A stretch of 64,000 bases of DNA from Mycolicibacterium pyrenivorans (GTDB lineage: Bacteria; Actinomycetota; Actinomycetes; Mycobacteriales; Mycobacteriaceae): contig NZ_JACKSH010000089.1 of NCBI RefSeq assembly GCF_025821625.1, positions 62,001-126,000 of the forward strand, written 5' to 3'. Below, piece after piece: positions 9,906-19,622 of this stretch (the first letter of the stretch is position 1; every line of letters begins with the position of its first letter). A model generated the notes under the pieces. The model was not told where the DNA came from, searched no databases, and saw only the letters and a list, made by a program, of their open reading frames with translations. A program made the position numbers and the translations under genes.

Positions 9906-11068
9906 GCCGCACCACCCTCGTGCAGGCGCAGCAGCAGGGCCAGCGCCGCCCGCGCGTCCTCGGCGTCCTCACCCGTGGCGCGCGCGGTGGCGACCAGTTC
10001 GTCGACCGCGGCGGCCGCGAACCCACCGATGCCGAGGTCGTCGAACTCTCCGTCGGCGGGCATCACGGCGATGTCGGTCTGCCTGTCCCACGGAACCAAC
10101 GCGGCGAACAGCCGCGCGTAGCGGTCCAGGCAGGCGTCCAGGGCGGCCCGGTCGGTGACCGTCAGCGAGCCGGTGAGACCCAGTCGGATCACCGTGCGCT
10201 CCTTGTCGGGCATCAGGTCGAGATTGATGTCGAGGTCGGCGATGTCCCTGCCGTTGTCCACCGGGCGGCGCAGTGAGACGAATCGCCAGTCACCGATGCG
10301 GCGGGCGTCGACCCGCACTGGCCGCAGCGGATCGGTTTCGTCGATGTCGACGACGAGCACCTGCCCGGGGTCCGGCTCGATGTCGTCGTAATTCGTCACC
10401 TCGGGCGAGCCCGAATACCAGATGCGGCCGGTGGCGCCGACGCTCATCCGGGAGTGCTTGTCCCCCAACGCGACGTAGTGGACGGCGCCGCGGGCGATGG
10501 CGGCCTCCAGCGCCGCGAGCCGGATCAGCGACGCCCTTTCCTTGTCGGGGACGAGGATGTCGACCGCACCGTGGCCGACGACGACGCGGGTGACGCCGTC
10601 GGCGGGGAGGTCACCGAGGGACTCGAGGGCACCGACGGCGTCGCCGACGAGATCGGTGGTGGGCGCCTTGGAGTACCACGGCGCCGCGACGAGCTGCAGG
10701 CCCGGCCGCACGTCGTGGACGCCCGGCCGGTCCAGGACGATGACGTTGTCGGGTCGTTCGGCGGTGAACAGCGCGCTCGTGTACACCGACGACGCGTCGA
10801 GCGGGTCGTGGTTGCCGGGCAGCAGGTAGACGGGCACACCGATGCCTCGCATCGCCTCCAGCGATTGGCTGACGTCACGGGGCGCGAGCTGGTTGTGCTC
10901 GAACACGTCGCCGGCGACCACGACGAAATCGGCGCCGACCTCGTCGGCGAGCGGACCGAGCGCGGCGACGGCGGCCCGGCGGGCTGCCGAATACCGCGGC
11001 TGCGCTTCGCCGTTGAGGAAATGACGGGTCATGCCGAGTTGCCAGTCGGCAGTGTGCAGAAACCGCAT
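9902..11068 (-). CDS. Mre11/YhaO-like metallophosphoesterase nuclease (Rv1277-type)
   Basis: This is a predicted Mn-dependent DNA nuclease of the SbcD/Mre11 family, with 388 residues. The calcineurin-like metal motifs are visible: FLHTADWQLG at the N-terminus (D and H ligands), VVVAGDVFEHN, YLLPGNHDP and VVVGHGAVD. The start was set at ATG 11068 because HTADW must lie near the N-terminus; the 55 residues upstream in the open frame are not family-like. It is translationally coupled to the downstream coiled-coil ATPase, as in Rv1277/Rv1278. It is divergent from the SixA-like gene at 11172, leaving about 100 bases for two promoters. Confidence 0.92.
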   Translation of the reverse strand: MRFLHTADWQLGMTRHFLNGEAQPRYSAARRAAVAALGPLADEVGADFVVVAGDVFEHNQLAPRDVSQSLEAMRGIGVPVYLLPGNHDPLDASSVYTSALFTAERPDNVIVLDRPGVHDVRPGLQLVAAPWYSKAPTTDLVGDAVGALESLGDLPADGVTRVVVGHGAVDILVPDKERASLIRLAALEAAIARGAVHYVALGDKHSRMSVGATGRIWYSGSPEVTNYDDIEPDPGQVLVVDIDETDPLRPVRVDARRIGDWRFVSLRRPVDNGRDIADLDINLDLMPDKERTVIRLGLTGSLTVTDRAALDACLDRYARLFAALVPWDRQTDIAVMPADGEFDDLGIGGFAAAAVDELVATARATGEDAEDARAALALLLRLHEGGAA

Positions 11069-11171
11069 CTCAACCCGTCCTCTCCGTCGGTGGTCATCCA
11101 GGCAACGCGAGTGTAGGGCGGGCCGCCGACAACTCCAGGGACGCGCACCGGCATGGCCTACCGTTATTCGG

Positions 11172-11726
11172 ATGAGCCCCACCACTGACCCGAGCGACAG
11201 GTACCGCACGCTGTTGCTGCTTCGCCACGCCAAGTCGGACTATCCGTCCGGTATAGCCGACCACGACCGGCCCCTGGCGCCCCGGGGCGTCCGGGAGGCC
11301 GCGCTGGCCGGTGACTGGATCAGGGCGAACGTCGGCGACGTCGACGCGGTGCTGTGTTCGACGGCCATGCGCACCCGCCAGACGCTGGAGCGCACCGGGG
11401 TCCGCGCGCCGGTGCACTACGTGGATCGCATCTACGAGTCGTCGCCCGGCATCGTCATCGACGAGATCAACGAAGTGCGATCACGGTTCGCAGGCGATAT
11501 CGGCGGGCACGGCGAACTCGCGATCCTGATGGTGGTCGGCCACGAACCGGTGATGTCGTCGCTGGCGCTGAACCTGGCGAACGACGAGACCAGCAACGGC
11601 GCTGTCGCCCAGGAGATCTCGGCGAAGTTCCCCACCTCGGCGATCGCGGTGCTGCGCACCACCGAGCCGTGGGATCAGCTGGCGCTGGGCAGCGCCGAAC
11701 TCGTCGCGTTTCACATCGCGCGCTGA
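11172..11726 (+). CDS. SixA-like histidine phosphatase (Rv1276c-type)
   Basis: This small histidine (RHG) superfamily phosphatase of 184 residues resembles phosphohistidine phosphatase SixA. The N-terminal catalytic motif is LLLRHAKSDYP, with the nucleophilic His. The second catalytic His is in VVGHEPVMS. A MRTRQTLE segment carries the conserved Arg. The start ATG 11172 was chosen because the motif should follow within about 15 residues; earlier in-frame codons are non-homologous. The stop codon lies inside the first unit of a 27-bp tandem repeat. Proteins of this group act on phosphohistidine or small phosphoesters, and the substrate here is unknown. Confidence 0.9.
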   Translation: MSPTTDPSDRYRTLLLLRHAKSDYPSGIADHDRPLAPRGVREAALAGDWIRANVGDVDAVLCSTAMRTRQTLERTGVRAPVHYVDRIYESSPGIVIDEINEVRSRFAGDIGGHGELAILMVVGHEPVMSSLALNLANDETSNGAVAQEISAKFPTSAIAVLRTTEPWDQLALGSAELVAFHIAR

Positions 11727-11787
11727 GCGCGCAATCCAGCGTGGGCGCGCTGAGCGCGCAATCCAGCGTGGGCGCGCTGAGCGCGCA
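11718..11787. repeat. 27-bp tandem repeat with internal dyad between convergent genes
   Basis: Two complete identical 27-base units (11718-11744, 11745-11771) and a partial third (from 11772) run head to tail. Each unit begins with GCGCGCTGAGCGCGC, a 6-bp inverted repeat around TGA, so the array can form up to three GC-only hairpins. The first unit contains the TGA stop of the phosphatase gene and the array ends at the 3' end of lprC. It may act as a bidirectional terminator, but there is no U tract. Confidence 0.75.
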
Positions 11788-11789
11788 AG

Positions 11790-12338
11790 CTACGCGCGGG
11801 TGGCCAGCGTCAGTTCCATCAGCTTGATCGCCATCCCGCAGGCGTCGATGCCGGGCGTCTGAGGATTGACCCACCAGCCCACCACCCCGGCGGCGTCGCT
11901 GGCGACACCGCAGGCGCCATTCGGATCGCTCGGGCGCATCACGATCGATTGGATGCCGGCGATCGACCGACTCTCGATCTGGTACTCCAACTGCTCGGCG
12001 ACCGTGCGTTCGTTGTCGAGGCTGCCCTGCTCGAACCAGAAGCGGGTGATGTCGACAAGGCCCGCGGGATTGGCCGCCTGCCACCGGCAGACCGCGCCGA
12101 CGAAGGTGCTCTGGATGTCCAGCGGGTCGGCGCCGACGGTCTCGGCGAGGATGTCCTCGGTCAGCACCTCGCATTCCTTCAACAGGTTCGGGTACTGGCG
12201 CTGCGAGTCGTCGTTGCGGGGCACGCTTCCCGTGCCCGACTTCGCCGCGGTGCCCTCGACCGTCTGCGTGCACCCGGTCAGCACGACCAGACCGGCCAGA
12301 GCCGCGGCCGCACCTGCCAGTGCGCGGCGGGCGCTCAC
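11790..12338 (-). CDS. lprC: Lipoprotein LprC (DUF3558-like)
   Basis: This is a secreted lipoprotein of about 182 residues. Its N-terminus has two Arg, a hydrophobic core and the lipobox VLTGC, with Cys at about residue 23. The mature part has conserved Cys residues (KECEVLTE, AVCRWQAANP, NGACGV, GIDACGMA) like the DUF3558 lipoproteins of mycobacteria. The start was set at GTG 12338, which overlaps the lprB stop by four bases (GTGA, 12335-12338). This coupling matches the Rv1274-Rv1275 arrangement. Function is unknown beyond a cell-surface location. Confidence 0.88.
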   Translation of the reverse strand: MSARRALAGAAAALAGLVVLTGCTQTVEGTAAKSGTGSVPRNDDSQRQYPNLLKECEVLTEDILAETVGADPLDIQSTFVGAVCRWQAANPAGLVDITRFWFEQGSLDNERTVAEQLEYQIESRSIAGIQSIVMRPSDPNGACGVASDAAGVVGWWVNPQTPGIDACGMAIKLMELTLATRA

Positions 12339-12922
12339 TTGGAGTTCACAATCGACTGGCGGGTCAGTTCTTTGGCGACGTCGCACGCGTCGGGAAAGGG
12401 CTCATCCGCGTAGCTGATCGACCACTCGATGAAGTCGTCTCCGAACTGGACGCCGATCTCGCAGAGGTTCACGCCGACCGTCGGGTCCTCGTTGATCCCT
12501 ATGAAGCCGTCGTGGCCCTCGATGCTGATGTCCTCGACGCTGGTGCGGGACAGTTCCATGGTCTTGCGTTCCCGGCCGATGGGACTGCCGCGGAACCAGG
12601 TGAACGAGAAGTGCGGGCCGAGGATGCTGCCGCCGGCCAGCCACTGACACCCCACCGATGTCTTGGCGGTGTTGACCAGCCCGGGCACCCGCGTCTGCTT
12701 GATGACCTCCTCGTCACTGACTCCTCCGCACTGAGGAAAGAAGGGTCCGTGCGAGACCGCCTGCTGCGGCTCCTCGGTTGACGGCACTTCAGGGGACGCG
12801 GGCTCCGGTTCGGAGCACGCGGCAAGAACCGGGAGCATGGCCGCGGCCACGACGGCCAGCGCCCTGCGCACGCGAGGAGCAGATGTAGCCTGCGCCGACT
12901 TGCTGGGTGTCACGCCATGCAC
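12335..12922 (-). CDS. lprB: Lipoprotein LprB (DUF3558-like)
   Basis: This lipoprotein has 195 residues, with a basic N-terminus, hydrophobic core and lipobox VLAAC (Cys at about 36). A Pro/Glu-rich linker follows, then a compact domain with conserved cysteines (PQCGGVSDEE, VGCQWLAGG, NLCEIG, DACDVAKE). This resembles its partner LprC, and the two look like ancient duplicates. It is first in a two-gene unit and coupled to lprC. It is divergent from the ABC exporter at 13041, with a 118-base gap that likely carries both promoters. A few N-terminal residues could be extra if translation begins at the internal GTG of VTPSKS. Confidence 0.88.
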   Translation of the reverse strand: MHGVTPSKSAQATSAPRVRRALAVVAAAMLPVLAACSEPEPASPEVPSTEEPQQAVSHGPFFPQCGGVSDEEVIKQTRVPGLVNTAKTSVGCQWLAGGSILGPHFSFTWFRGSPIGRERKTMELSRTSVEDISIEGHDGFIGINEDPTVGVNLCEIGVQFGDDFIEWSISYADEPFPDACDVAKELTRQSIVNSK

Positions 12923-13040
12923 TGTAGCGGCAGCCCACCGGGCGGACCACCGACATGCCGACTGACCTGGTTATTTAGGGAATTCTCAGGCGGGGCAGCC
13001 GAACACGCGTCCCGCGGCCAGGGTATGCGACAGTAGCGGG

Positions 13041-14783
13041 ATGCTCTGGAGGCTGCTCCGACAGCACGTGCGGCCGTACCGGTCGCTGCTCGCGGTGGTG
13101 GCAGCGCTCCAGGTCATCAGCACTCTGGCGACGCTGTACCTGCCGACCGTCAACGCCGCGATCATCGACGAAGGCGTCGCTCAGGGCGACCTGGCTCGCA
13201 TCGTCGAGCTCGGGGCGGTGATGCTCGCCGTGACCGCACTTCAGGTGCTGTGCGCCGTGGGGGCGGTCTACTTCGGGTCGCGGGCCAGCATGGGCGTCGG
13301 CCGGGACCTGCGCTCGGTGATGTTCCATCATGTGACCGGCTTCTCGGCCGAGGAGACCGCACGGTTCGGCGCCCCGTCGCTGCTGACGCGGACCACCAAC
13401 GACGTCCAGCAGATCCAGTTGCTGGTGCAACTCACAGCCACGATGCTGATCACCGCCCCGATCATGTCGGTCGGGGGCATCTTCATGGCGATCCACCAGG
13501 ACGCGGGTCTGTCGTGGCTGCTGGTGGTCAGCGTGCCGGTGCTCGCGCTCGCCAACTACTGGATCGTGTCGCATCTGCTGCCGATCTTCCGGCGGCTGCA
13601 ACGCCAGATCGACGCGATCAACCGCGTGATGCGCGAGCAGCTCACCGGCCTTCGGGTGGTGCGGGCCTTCGCGCGGGAGCCGTTCGAGCGCAACCGTTTC
13701 GCAGAGACCAACAACGCGCTGTCCGGTACGGCGCTGGAGGCGGGCCGGTGGCAGGCGCTGATGCTGCCCGTGACGACGCTGGTGATCAACGTGTCCAGCG
13801 TGGCGCTGATCTGGTTCGGCGGCCAGCGCATCGACGCGGGTCAGATGCAGATCGGCTCGTTGATCGCGTTCCTGTCGTACTTCATGCAGATCCTGATGGC
13901 GGTGCTGATGGCGACGTTCATCCTGGTGGTCATCCCGCGCGCGTCGGTGTGCGCGGAGCGCATCACCGAGGTGCTCTCCACCCAGCCGGCGATCACCAGC
14001 AGCCCGGAGGCGCTGTCGCCGCCGGGCATCAGGGGCGAGATCCGCTTCCAATCAGCGACATTCAGCTACCGTGGCGCCGAACGCCCGGTGCTCCAGGATG
14101 TTTCGCTGACGGCACAGCCCGGGACGACGACGGCGATCGTCGGGTCGACGGGGTCGGGCAAGTCCACGCTGCTGTCGTTGGTCTGCCGGATGTACGACGT
14201 GACCGGCGGCTCGGTGAGCGTGGACGGGATCGACGTGCGCGACTTCGACATCGAGGCGCTCTGGTCGGCCATCGGGCTGGTCCCGCAGCGCGGCTACCTG
14301 TTCTCGGGCACGGTCGCCGACAACCTGCAGCTGGGCGCGGCCCCCGGTCATGTGGCCACCGAGAAGGAGATGTGGGAGGCGCTTCGAGTGGCCGCCGCCG
14401 ATGATTTCGTCGGCGCGCACCCCGACGGCCTCGACATGCGGGTGGCTCAGGGAGGCATGAACTTCTCCGGGGGGCAGCGCCAGCGGCTGGCGATCGCCCG
14501 GGCCGTCATCCGCCGGCCCTCGATCTACCTGTTCGACGATGCGTTCTCGGCGCTCGACGTGCACACCGATGCGCGCGTGCGCACCGCCCTGCGGGAGGTT
14601 TCGGCGGCGGCGACGGTGGTGATCGTCTCGCAACGCATCTCGACGGTCGCCGAGGCCGACCACATCGTCGTCATCGACGACGGGCGCGTGGTGGGCGCCG
14701 GATCCCATGAACAGCTGCTACGGAGATGTGACCCCTACCGGGAGTTCGCGGACTCCCAGTCGGTGAACGCGGGCCGGCCGTGA
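13041..14783 (+). CDS. Heterodimeric ABC exporter subunit with degenerate ATP site (Rv1273c-type)
   Basis: This is a half-transporter of 580 residues, with six predicted membrane helices followed by one nucleotide-binding domain. Walker A is GSTGSGKS at about 368-375 and the signature is FSGGQRQR. Walker B reads [11 protein letters not shown], with Asp where the catalytic Glu is expected. The switch region is VSQRIST, with Gln replacing the His. This chain therefore contributes the non-catalytic site of a heterodimer. The next gene, which starts on its stop codon (GTGA), supplies a normal Walker B. The pair matches Rv1273c/Rv1272c. Lipid or fatty-acid transport has been proposed for that pair, but the substrate cannot be read here. 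Confidence 0.93.
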   Translation: MLWRLLRQHVRPYRSLLAVVAALQVISTLATLYLPTVNAAIIDEGVAQGDLARIVELGAVMLAVTALQVLCAVGAVYFGSRASMGVGRDLRSVMFHHVTGFSAEETARFGAPSLLTRTTNDVQQIQLLVQLTATMLITAPIMSVGGIFMAIHQDAGLSWLLVVSVPVLALANYWIVSHLLPIFRRLQRQIDAINRVMREQLTGLRVVRAFAREPFERNRFAETNNALSGTALEAGRWQALMLPVTTLVINVSSVALIWFGGQRIDAGQMQIGSLIAFLSYFMQILMAVLMATFILVVIPRASVCAERITEVLSTQPAITSSPEALSPPGIRGEIRFQSATFSYRGAERPVLQDVSLTAQPGTTTAIVGSTGSGKSTLLSLVCRMYDVTGGSVSVDGIDVRDFDIEALWSAIGLVPQRGYLFSGTVADNLQLGAAPGHVATEKEMWEALRVAAADDFVGAHPDGLDMRVAQGGMNFSGGQRQRLAIARAVIRRPSIYLFDDAFSALDVHTDARVRTALREVSAAATVVIVSQRISTVAEADHIVVIDDGRVVGAGSHEQLLRRCDPYREFADSQSVNAGRP

Positions 14784-16684
14784 CCGGACCGATGGCGCGA
14801 GGGATTCGCATGTCCGAACCGCCGGAGGTTCGGTCCCGGGACTTCAAGGGCTCGGCGATCCGGCTGCTCAGACGTCTCACCCCGCAGCGCGGCGTGACCG
14901 TCGCGGTGATGGTGCTCGGTGTCGGCGGCATCGCGATCGGGGTGGTCGGTCCCCGGATTCTCGGCCATGCCACCGATCTGCTGTTCAACGGCGTGATCGG
15001 GCGGCAACTGCCTGCGGGCCTGACCAAGGAGCAGGCCGTCGCGGCCGCGAGGGCCCGCGGCGACGGCACCTTCGCCGACCTGCTGTCGGGCATGAACGTC
15101 GTTCCCGGTCAAGGCGTCGACTTCGGCGCCGTCGGCCGCACCCTCGCCCTGGCCCTTGCCCTGTATCTGGTTGCCGCCCTGCTGGTCTGGGTGCAGGCGC
15201 GGCTGTTGAACGTCGCCGTGCAGCGGACCATGGTGTCCCTGCGGTCCGATGTCGAGGACAAGGTGCACCGACTGCCCCTGCGGTACTTCGACTCGCGGCA
15301 GCGCGGCGAGGTGCTCAGCCGGCTGACCAACGATGTCGACAACGTGCAGACGTCCCTGCAGATGTCGATCACCCAACTGCTGACCTCGGTGCTGACCGTG
15401 TTCGCGGTGCTGGTGATGATGTTGACGATCTCCCCGCTGCTGACACTGCTCACCGTGGTGACGGTGCCGCTGTCGCTGTGGATCACGCGCTCGATCGCGC
15501 GGCGCTCACAGAAACTGTTCGTCGCCCAGTGGCGCAACACCGGCAGGCTCAACGCCCACATCGAGGAGACCTACAGCGGTTTCACCGTCGTCAAGACCTT
15601 CGGGCACCGGGCCCACGCCGAGGAACAGTTCGGCGAGCTCAACGACGACGTCTACCAGGCCAGCTTCGGCGCCCAGTTCCTGTCGGGACTGGTGTCACCG
15701 GCGACGATCTTCGTCGGCAACCTGAGCTACGTGGCGGTGGCGGTCCTCGGCGGTGTGCAGGTGGCGACGGGCCAGATCACCCTCGGCAGTATCCAGGCGT
15801 TCATCCAGTACGTCCGCCAGTTCAACCAGCCGCTGACCCAGATCGCGGGCATGTACAACACGCTGCAGTCCGGTATAGCGAGCGCCGAGAGGGTCTTCGA
15901 TCTGCTCGACGCCGACGAGGAACCGCCGGAGCGCGCCGAGGTGCTGCCCGCCGGAGACGAGTCGCGCTCCGGGCGCGTCGAGTTCGACCACGTCTCGTTC
16001 GGCTACCAGCCCGGCACCCCGGTCATCGAGGACCTGTCGCTGGTTGCCGAACCCGGCACGACGGTCGCGATCGTGGGTCCGACCGGCGCAGGCAAGACCA
16101 CGCTGGTGAACCTGCTGATGCGGTTCTACGACGTCGACTCGGGGCGGATCCTGATCGACGGGGTGGACATCTCGTCGGTGAGCCGCAGTTCGTTGCGGTC
16201 GCGCATCGGCATGGTGCTGCAGGACACCTGGCTGTTCGCGGGGACGGTCCACGAGAACATCGCCTACGGCCGCCCAGAGGCCACCGAAGAAGAGGTGCGG
16301 CAGGCGGCCAGGGCCGCGTACGTCGATCGCTTCGTGCACACGTTGCCCGACGGATACGGCACCCGCATCAACGACGGCGGGACGAACATCAGCGCCGGCG
16401 AGAAGCAGCTCATCACGATCGCTCGCGCGGTGCTGGCCCGGCCCCAGCTGTTGATCCTCGACGAAGCCACCAGTTCGGTGGATACGCGCAGCGAGGTGCT
16501 CATCCAGCACGCGATGGCGCAACTGCGCCGCGACCGCACGAGTTTCATCATCGCGCACCGGCTTTCGACGATCCGCGACGCCGACGTGATTTTGGTGATG
16601 GAGGCGGGCAGGATCGTGGAGCGCGGCAGCCACGCCGAGCTGCTGGCCCGCCGCGGCGAGTACTGGACGATGACGCAGGCCTAA
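14780..16684 (+). CDS. Heterodimeric ABC exporter catalytic subunit (Rv1272c-type)
   Basis: This half-transporter of about 634 residues has an N-terminal membrane domain, with a larger loop between the first two helices at about 70-115. A nucleotide-binding domain follows. Walker A GPTGAGKT lies at about 433-440. Walker [13 protein letters not shown] has the catalytic Glu, and the switch is IIAHRLST with His. The signature, however, is ISAGEKQ rather than LSGGQ. Together with the partner's FSGGQ signature and altered Walker B, this gives one competent and one degenerate ATP site. GTG 14780 is taken as the start because it overlaps the previous stop. The internal ATG of MSEPPEV about 10 codons on is an alternative. 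Confidence 0.93.
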   Translation: MTGPMARGIRMSEPPEVRSRDFKGSAIRLLRRLTPQRGVTVAVMVLGVGGIAIGVVGPRILGHATDLLFNGVIGRQLPAGLTKEQAVAAARARGDGTFADLLSGMNVVPGQGVDFGAVGRTLALALALYLVAALLVWVQARLLNVAVQRTMVSLRSDVEDKVHRLPLRYFDSRQRGEVLSRLTNDVDNVQTSLQMSITQLLTSVLTVFAVLVMMLTISPLLTLLTVVTVPLSLWITRSIARRSQKLFVAQWRNTGRLNAHIEETYSGFTVVKTFGHRAHAEEQFGELNDDVYQASFGAQFLSGLVSPATIFVGNLSYVAVAVLGGVQVATGQITLGSIQAFIQYVRQFNQPLTQIAGMYNTLQSGIASAERVFDLLDADEEPPERAEVLPAGDESRSGRVEFDHVSFGYQPGTPVIEDLSLVAEPGTTVAIVGPTGAGKTTLVNLLMRFYDVDSGRILIDGVDISSVSRSSLRSRIGMVLQDTWLFAGTVHENIAYGRPEATEEEVRQAARAAYVDRFVHTLPDGYGTRINDGGTNISAGEKQLITIARAVLARPQLLILDEATSSVDTRSEVLIQHAMAQLRRDRTSFIIAHRLSTIRDADVILVMEAGRIVERGSHAELLARRGEYWTMTQA

Positions 16685-16771
16685 GCTGCGCTGCCCACCG
16701 CCGCGGCCGCGAGCGCACGGTTTCTGATGGATTCCGCCGGTGGATTCGTCACAAACCGTACGCTCAGCGTG

Positions 16772-18964
16772 ATGACTTCTCCGGCCACGACATCACGGAC
16801 CGTTCACACGTTCTGCAGGTACTGCCTGGCCTCGTGCGGAATCGAGGTGACGGTCGAGGGCAACCGGGTCACGAAGATCTCCGCGGACAAGAAGAACCCG
16901 CACACCTGGCACGACTTCTGCGCCAAAGGCCGCACCGCCAATCAGCTCGTCGAGCACTCCAGGCGAATCCTCAACCCGATGCGTCGAGTCGGCGATTCCT
17001 ACGTCGAGGCCACCTGGGAGGAGGCCATCGCCGACATCGCGGCCAGGATGAACGCCGTCATCGACGCCGACTGTCCGGACGCGGTCGGGGTGTACTACGG
17101 CAATCCGGCGGGGTTCTCGTCGTCGAACATCATCTTCATGAACGGCTGGCTGGACGCGATCGGCACCCGCAGCCGGTACTTCGTCGGCTCGATCGACCAG
17201 AACGCGATGCATGTCGTGGCGGCAGCGATGTACGGGTCGATCCTGATGGCGCCGGTGTCCGACATCGACGACTGCGACTACTTCCTGCTCGTCGGGACCA
17301 ACCCCGCGGTCAGCGCCTGGAACTGGCTGGAGACCGTGCCGGGCGGATGGCGGCGCGCGCTGGAACGCCAGGCCGGGGGCGCCCGGATCGTCGTCGTGGA
17401 TCCGTTGCGCACCGAGTCTGCGGAGAAGGCCGACCGCCACCTGGCGGTGCGCCCCGGCCAGGACTGGGCGCTGCTGCTGGCGATGGTCAAGGTGATCCTC
17501 GACGAGGGGCTCGAACACCAGCAGGACTGCTCCGAACTGGCCACCGGCATGGACGACCTGCGCACCTTGGTCGCCGAGGCAGACATCGACGACCTGGCAC
17601 GGCGGTGTGACCTCGACCGCGCTCAGATCCTCACCGTGGCAAGAGAGTTCGCATCCGCAGAACGCGCGATGGTGGTGACGCGCACCGGGGTCTCGATGCA
17701 CCTGGCCGGCACGGTCGCGGAGTGGCTCGGCCACGTGCTCAACGTGATCACCGGACGGATGGACCGCCCCGGCGGCCGCCGGTACGAGCCGGGTTACGTC
17801 GACGCGATCCGGATGTCCGGCATGGTCAAGACGAGCCCGCACCGCAACCGGCTGTCGGGTCGCGAGATGGTGGCGGGAGCGCACGCGCTGTCCGAACTGC
17901 CCGAGGAGATCACCACGCCGGGCCGCGGCCAGATCCGCGCGATGGTCATCAACTGCGGCAACCCCGTGGTATCCGGACCCGACGGAGCCAGGCTCGACGA
18001 GGCGCTGGCCCAACTGGACCTGTTGGTGGCCGTCGACTTCGTGCAGCGGGAGAGCCACCGCCATGCGCACTGGTTGTTGCCCGCGGTGCACTGGCTGGAG
18101 CGCGACGACCTGCTGGCGTTCACCAGCAACATGCACGACGAGCCGTACCTGCAGTACGGGGCCAAGGCCGTCGAACCGCCGCCCGGCGTGCGTCAGGAAT
18201 GGCGGATCTTCGTCGACCTCGCCATCGCGATGCGCAAACCGCTGTTCCGCGCCAAAGGGCTCAACGGATTCATCAAGGCCACCCGCAGGGCCGCCGGGCT
18301 GACGCGAAATCCCCGTCTCGAGTTCACCCCGCACTGGGTCGACCGGCTGGTGGTCGCCACCGGGCGAAAGGTCAACGGCCGCAGGATCAGATGGCGTGAC
18401 GTCATCGCGCATCCGCACGGCTGGGTGCTGGGACCGCGCGAGTTCGGGCACTTCAGGGAGGCGCTGCGCACCCCCGGCAAACTGGTGCGGGTGGCACCGG
18501 ACGAATTCGTCGCGCGCACAAGAGAACTCCTTGGTGAGCCGCATCCCGAGGCGCCAGCAGGGTATCCATTCCTGATGGCCAACCGGCGCCACCGGCACTC
18601 GATGAACTCCTGGCTCAACGAGCTGCCCGGGCTCCACCCGGCGGGCAAGCGCAACGAGGTCCTCATCCACCCCGACGACGCGGCCGTCCTCGGCGTCGGC
18701 GAGGGTGATCGGGTCAGCGTGTTCTCGCCGGTCGGCGCGATCGAGTTGGCGGTGACGTTGAGCGAACGGCCCCGTCGTGGCGTGGTCGTGATCGACCATG
18801 GTTGGGGCTCAAGGGTCTTTGACCCGCGCGGAGGCGCCGAGCCGCTGTCTTTCGGCGCGAACCGCAACCTGCTCGTCGACGCAGGCCCTGTGGACCCGCT
18901 GTCGCAGACCTCGGCGCTGAACTCGTCCTACGTCGCCGTCGAGCGGGTCGCCCCGGCCGGATGA
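16772..18964 (+). CDS. Molybdopterin (MGD) oxidoreductase with N-terminal 4Fe-4S site
   Basis: This member of the DMSO reductase/formate dehydrogenase superfamily has about 730 residues. The N-terminus carries a 4Fe-4S motif C-x2-C-x3-C-x27-C (Cys 15, 18, 22, 50). The central part has DYFLLVGTNPAVS and other MGD-binding segments. The C-terminal domain includes FLMANRRHRHSMNSWL and the terminal dinucleotide-binding beta-barrel. The start was set at ATG 16772, just ahead of the Cys motif; 15 more codons upstream are possible. At the place where the molybdenum ligand (Cys, Sec or Ser) normally sits, the text is SIDQNAMHVVAAAM, giving Val by alignment with NapA. No electron-transfer or membrane subunits flank it, so substrate and partner are unknown. 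Confidence 0.88.
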   Translation: MTSPATTSRTVHTFCRYCLASCGIEVTVEGNRVTKISADKKNPHTWHDFCAKGRTANQLVEHSRRILNPMRRVGDSYVEATWEEAIADIAARMNAVIDADCPDAVGVYYGNPAGFSSSNIIFMNGWLDAIGTRSRYFVGSIDQNAMHVVAAAMYGSILMAPVSDIDDCDYFLLVGTNPAVSAWNWLETVPGGWRRALERQAGGARIVVVDPLRTESAEKADRHLAVRPGQDWALLLAMVKVILDEGLEHQQDCSELATGMDDLRTLVAEADIDDLARRCDLDRAQILTVAREFASAERAMVVTRTGVSMHLAGTVAEWLGHVLNVITGRMDRPGGRRYEPGYVDAIRMSGMVKTSPHRNRLSGREMVAGAHALSELPEEITTPGRGQIRAMVINCGNPVVSGPDGARLDEALAQLDLLVAVDFVQRESHRHAHWLLPAVHWLERDDLLAFTSNMHDEPYLQYGAKAVEPPPGVRQEWRIFVDLAIAMRKPLFRAKGLNGFIKATRRAAGLTRNPRLEFTPHWVDRLVVATGRKVNGRRIRWRDVIAHPHGWVLGPREFGHFREALRTPGKLVRVAPDEFVARTRELLGEPHPEAPAGYPFLMANRRHRHSMNSWLNELPGLHPAGKRNEVLIHPDDAAVLGVGEGDRVSVFSPVGAIELAVTLSERPRRGVVVIDHGWGSRVFDPRGGAEPLSFGANRNLLVDAGPVDPLSQTSALNSSYVAVERVAPAG

Positions 18965-18971
18965 CGGTCCA

Positions 18972-19547
18972 TCAGACCTGCGGACCCTGCGCCCGTAGGT
19001 CGTCGACGTTGCGCATGGCGTCGCGCAGCTTGCCGAGCCACTCGTCGGCGTGCTCGCCGACCAGCCGGACCGACCACGCGAGCGCGTCGGACCGGGACCG
19101 GGCGACGCCGGCGTCCACCAGGGTGTCGAGCACCTGGCGCTCCGACTGCCGCAGCCGGGTCATCACCGGCACCGAGAGGTGGGTGAACAGGATTCGCTCC
19201 GGCTGATCCTCACCGACCGCCGGTATCTCCACGCCCCAGGCGACCTTGCGGCCGTAGCGTGCCTCGGCTTCGTCGGCGATGCGCATCCGTTCGGCGCGCG
19301 TCTGCTCACGGAACCGCGCCGCCCGGCCCGACGCCCGGGCCTCGCTCTCGTCGCCGTCGGAATCCGGCAGCCGGCCGATCACGGTGATCTCTTCGCGGTC
19401 GACGATGACCTCGGGGTCGCCGTCGAACCAATCTTCGGGTAGTCGGCCGGCGAACCAGTCGGGGGCGTCTGTCGCATCGGGTTGGTCGGCCTGCTGCCAG
19501 CCGCCGGAGCGGCCCGGCCGTCGGCTGTGGGGATGATGATGTCGCAT
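18972..19547 (-). CDS. Conserved actinobacterial protein of unknown function
   Basis: I do not recognise a characterised family. The protein of about 191 residues starts with a His/Arg-rich tail (MRHHHPHSRRPGRSGG). Next comes an acidic segment with VIVDREEITVIGRLPD, then a charged Arg/Glu helix-rich middle (GRAARFREQTRAERMRIADE). The C-terminal helical region (VARSRSDALAWSVRLVGE) resembles short DNA-binding or ribbon-helix-helix proteins. No signal peptide or membrane segment is visible. Start ATG 19547 was preferred over an alternative 15 codons upstream that runs into AT-rich promoter-like sequence. It converges on the molybdopterin gene with a 7-base gap. Confidence 0.7.
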   Translation of the reverse strand: MRHHHPHSRRPGRSGGWQQADQPDATDAPDWFAGRLPEDWFDGDPEVIVDREEITVIGRLPDSDGDESEARASGRAARFREQTRAERMRIADEAEARYGRKVAWGVEIPAVGEDQPERILFTHLSVPVMTRLRQSERQVLDTLVDAGVARSRSDALAWSVRLVGEHADEWLGKLRDAMRNVDDLRAQGPQV

Positions 19548-19622
19548 AATTACATGCTTACACCGTTGCAAGCCTGCTGGGCGCGTGTTCACCAGCGGCG
19601 AAACGATTCGTGACGTCGCCCG

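Noticed and set aside
11718..11787. Tandem repeats considered as a CRISPR array
   Set aside because: The units are directly adjacent with no spacers, and no cas genes are present.
16793..18799. Minus-strand open frame of 668 codons opposite the molybdopterin gene
   Set aside because: It is the antisense frame of a well-supported enzyme gene, rich in His, Arg and Asp with no family motifs; such frames are common in very GC-rich DNA.
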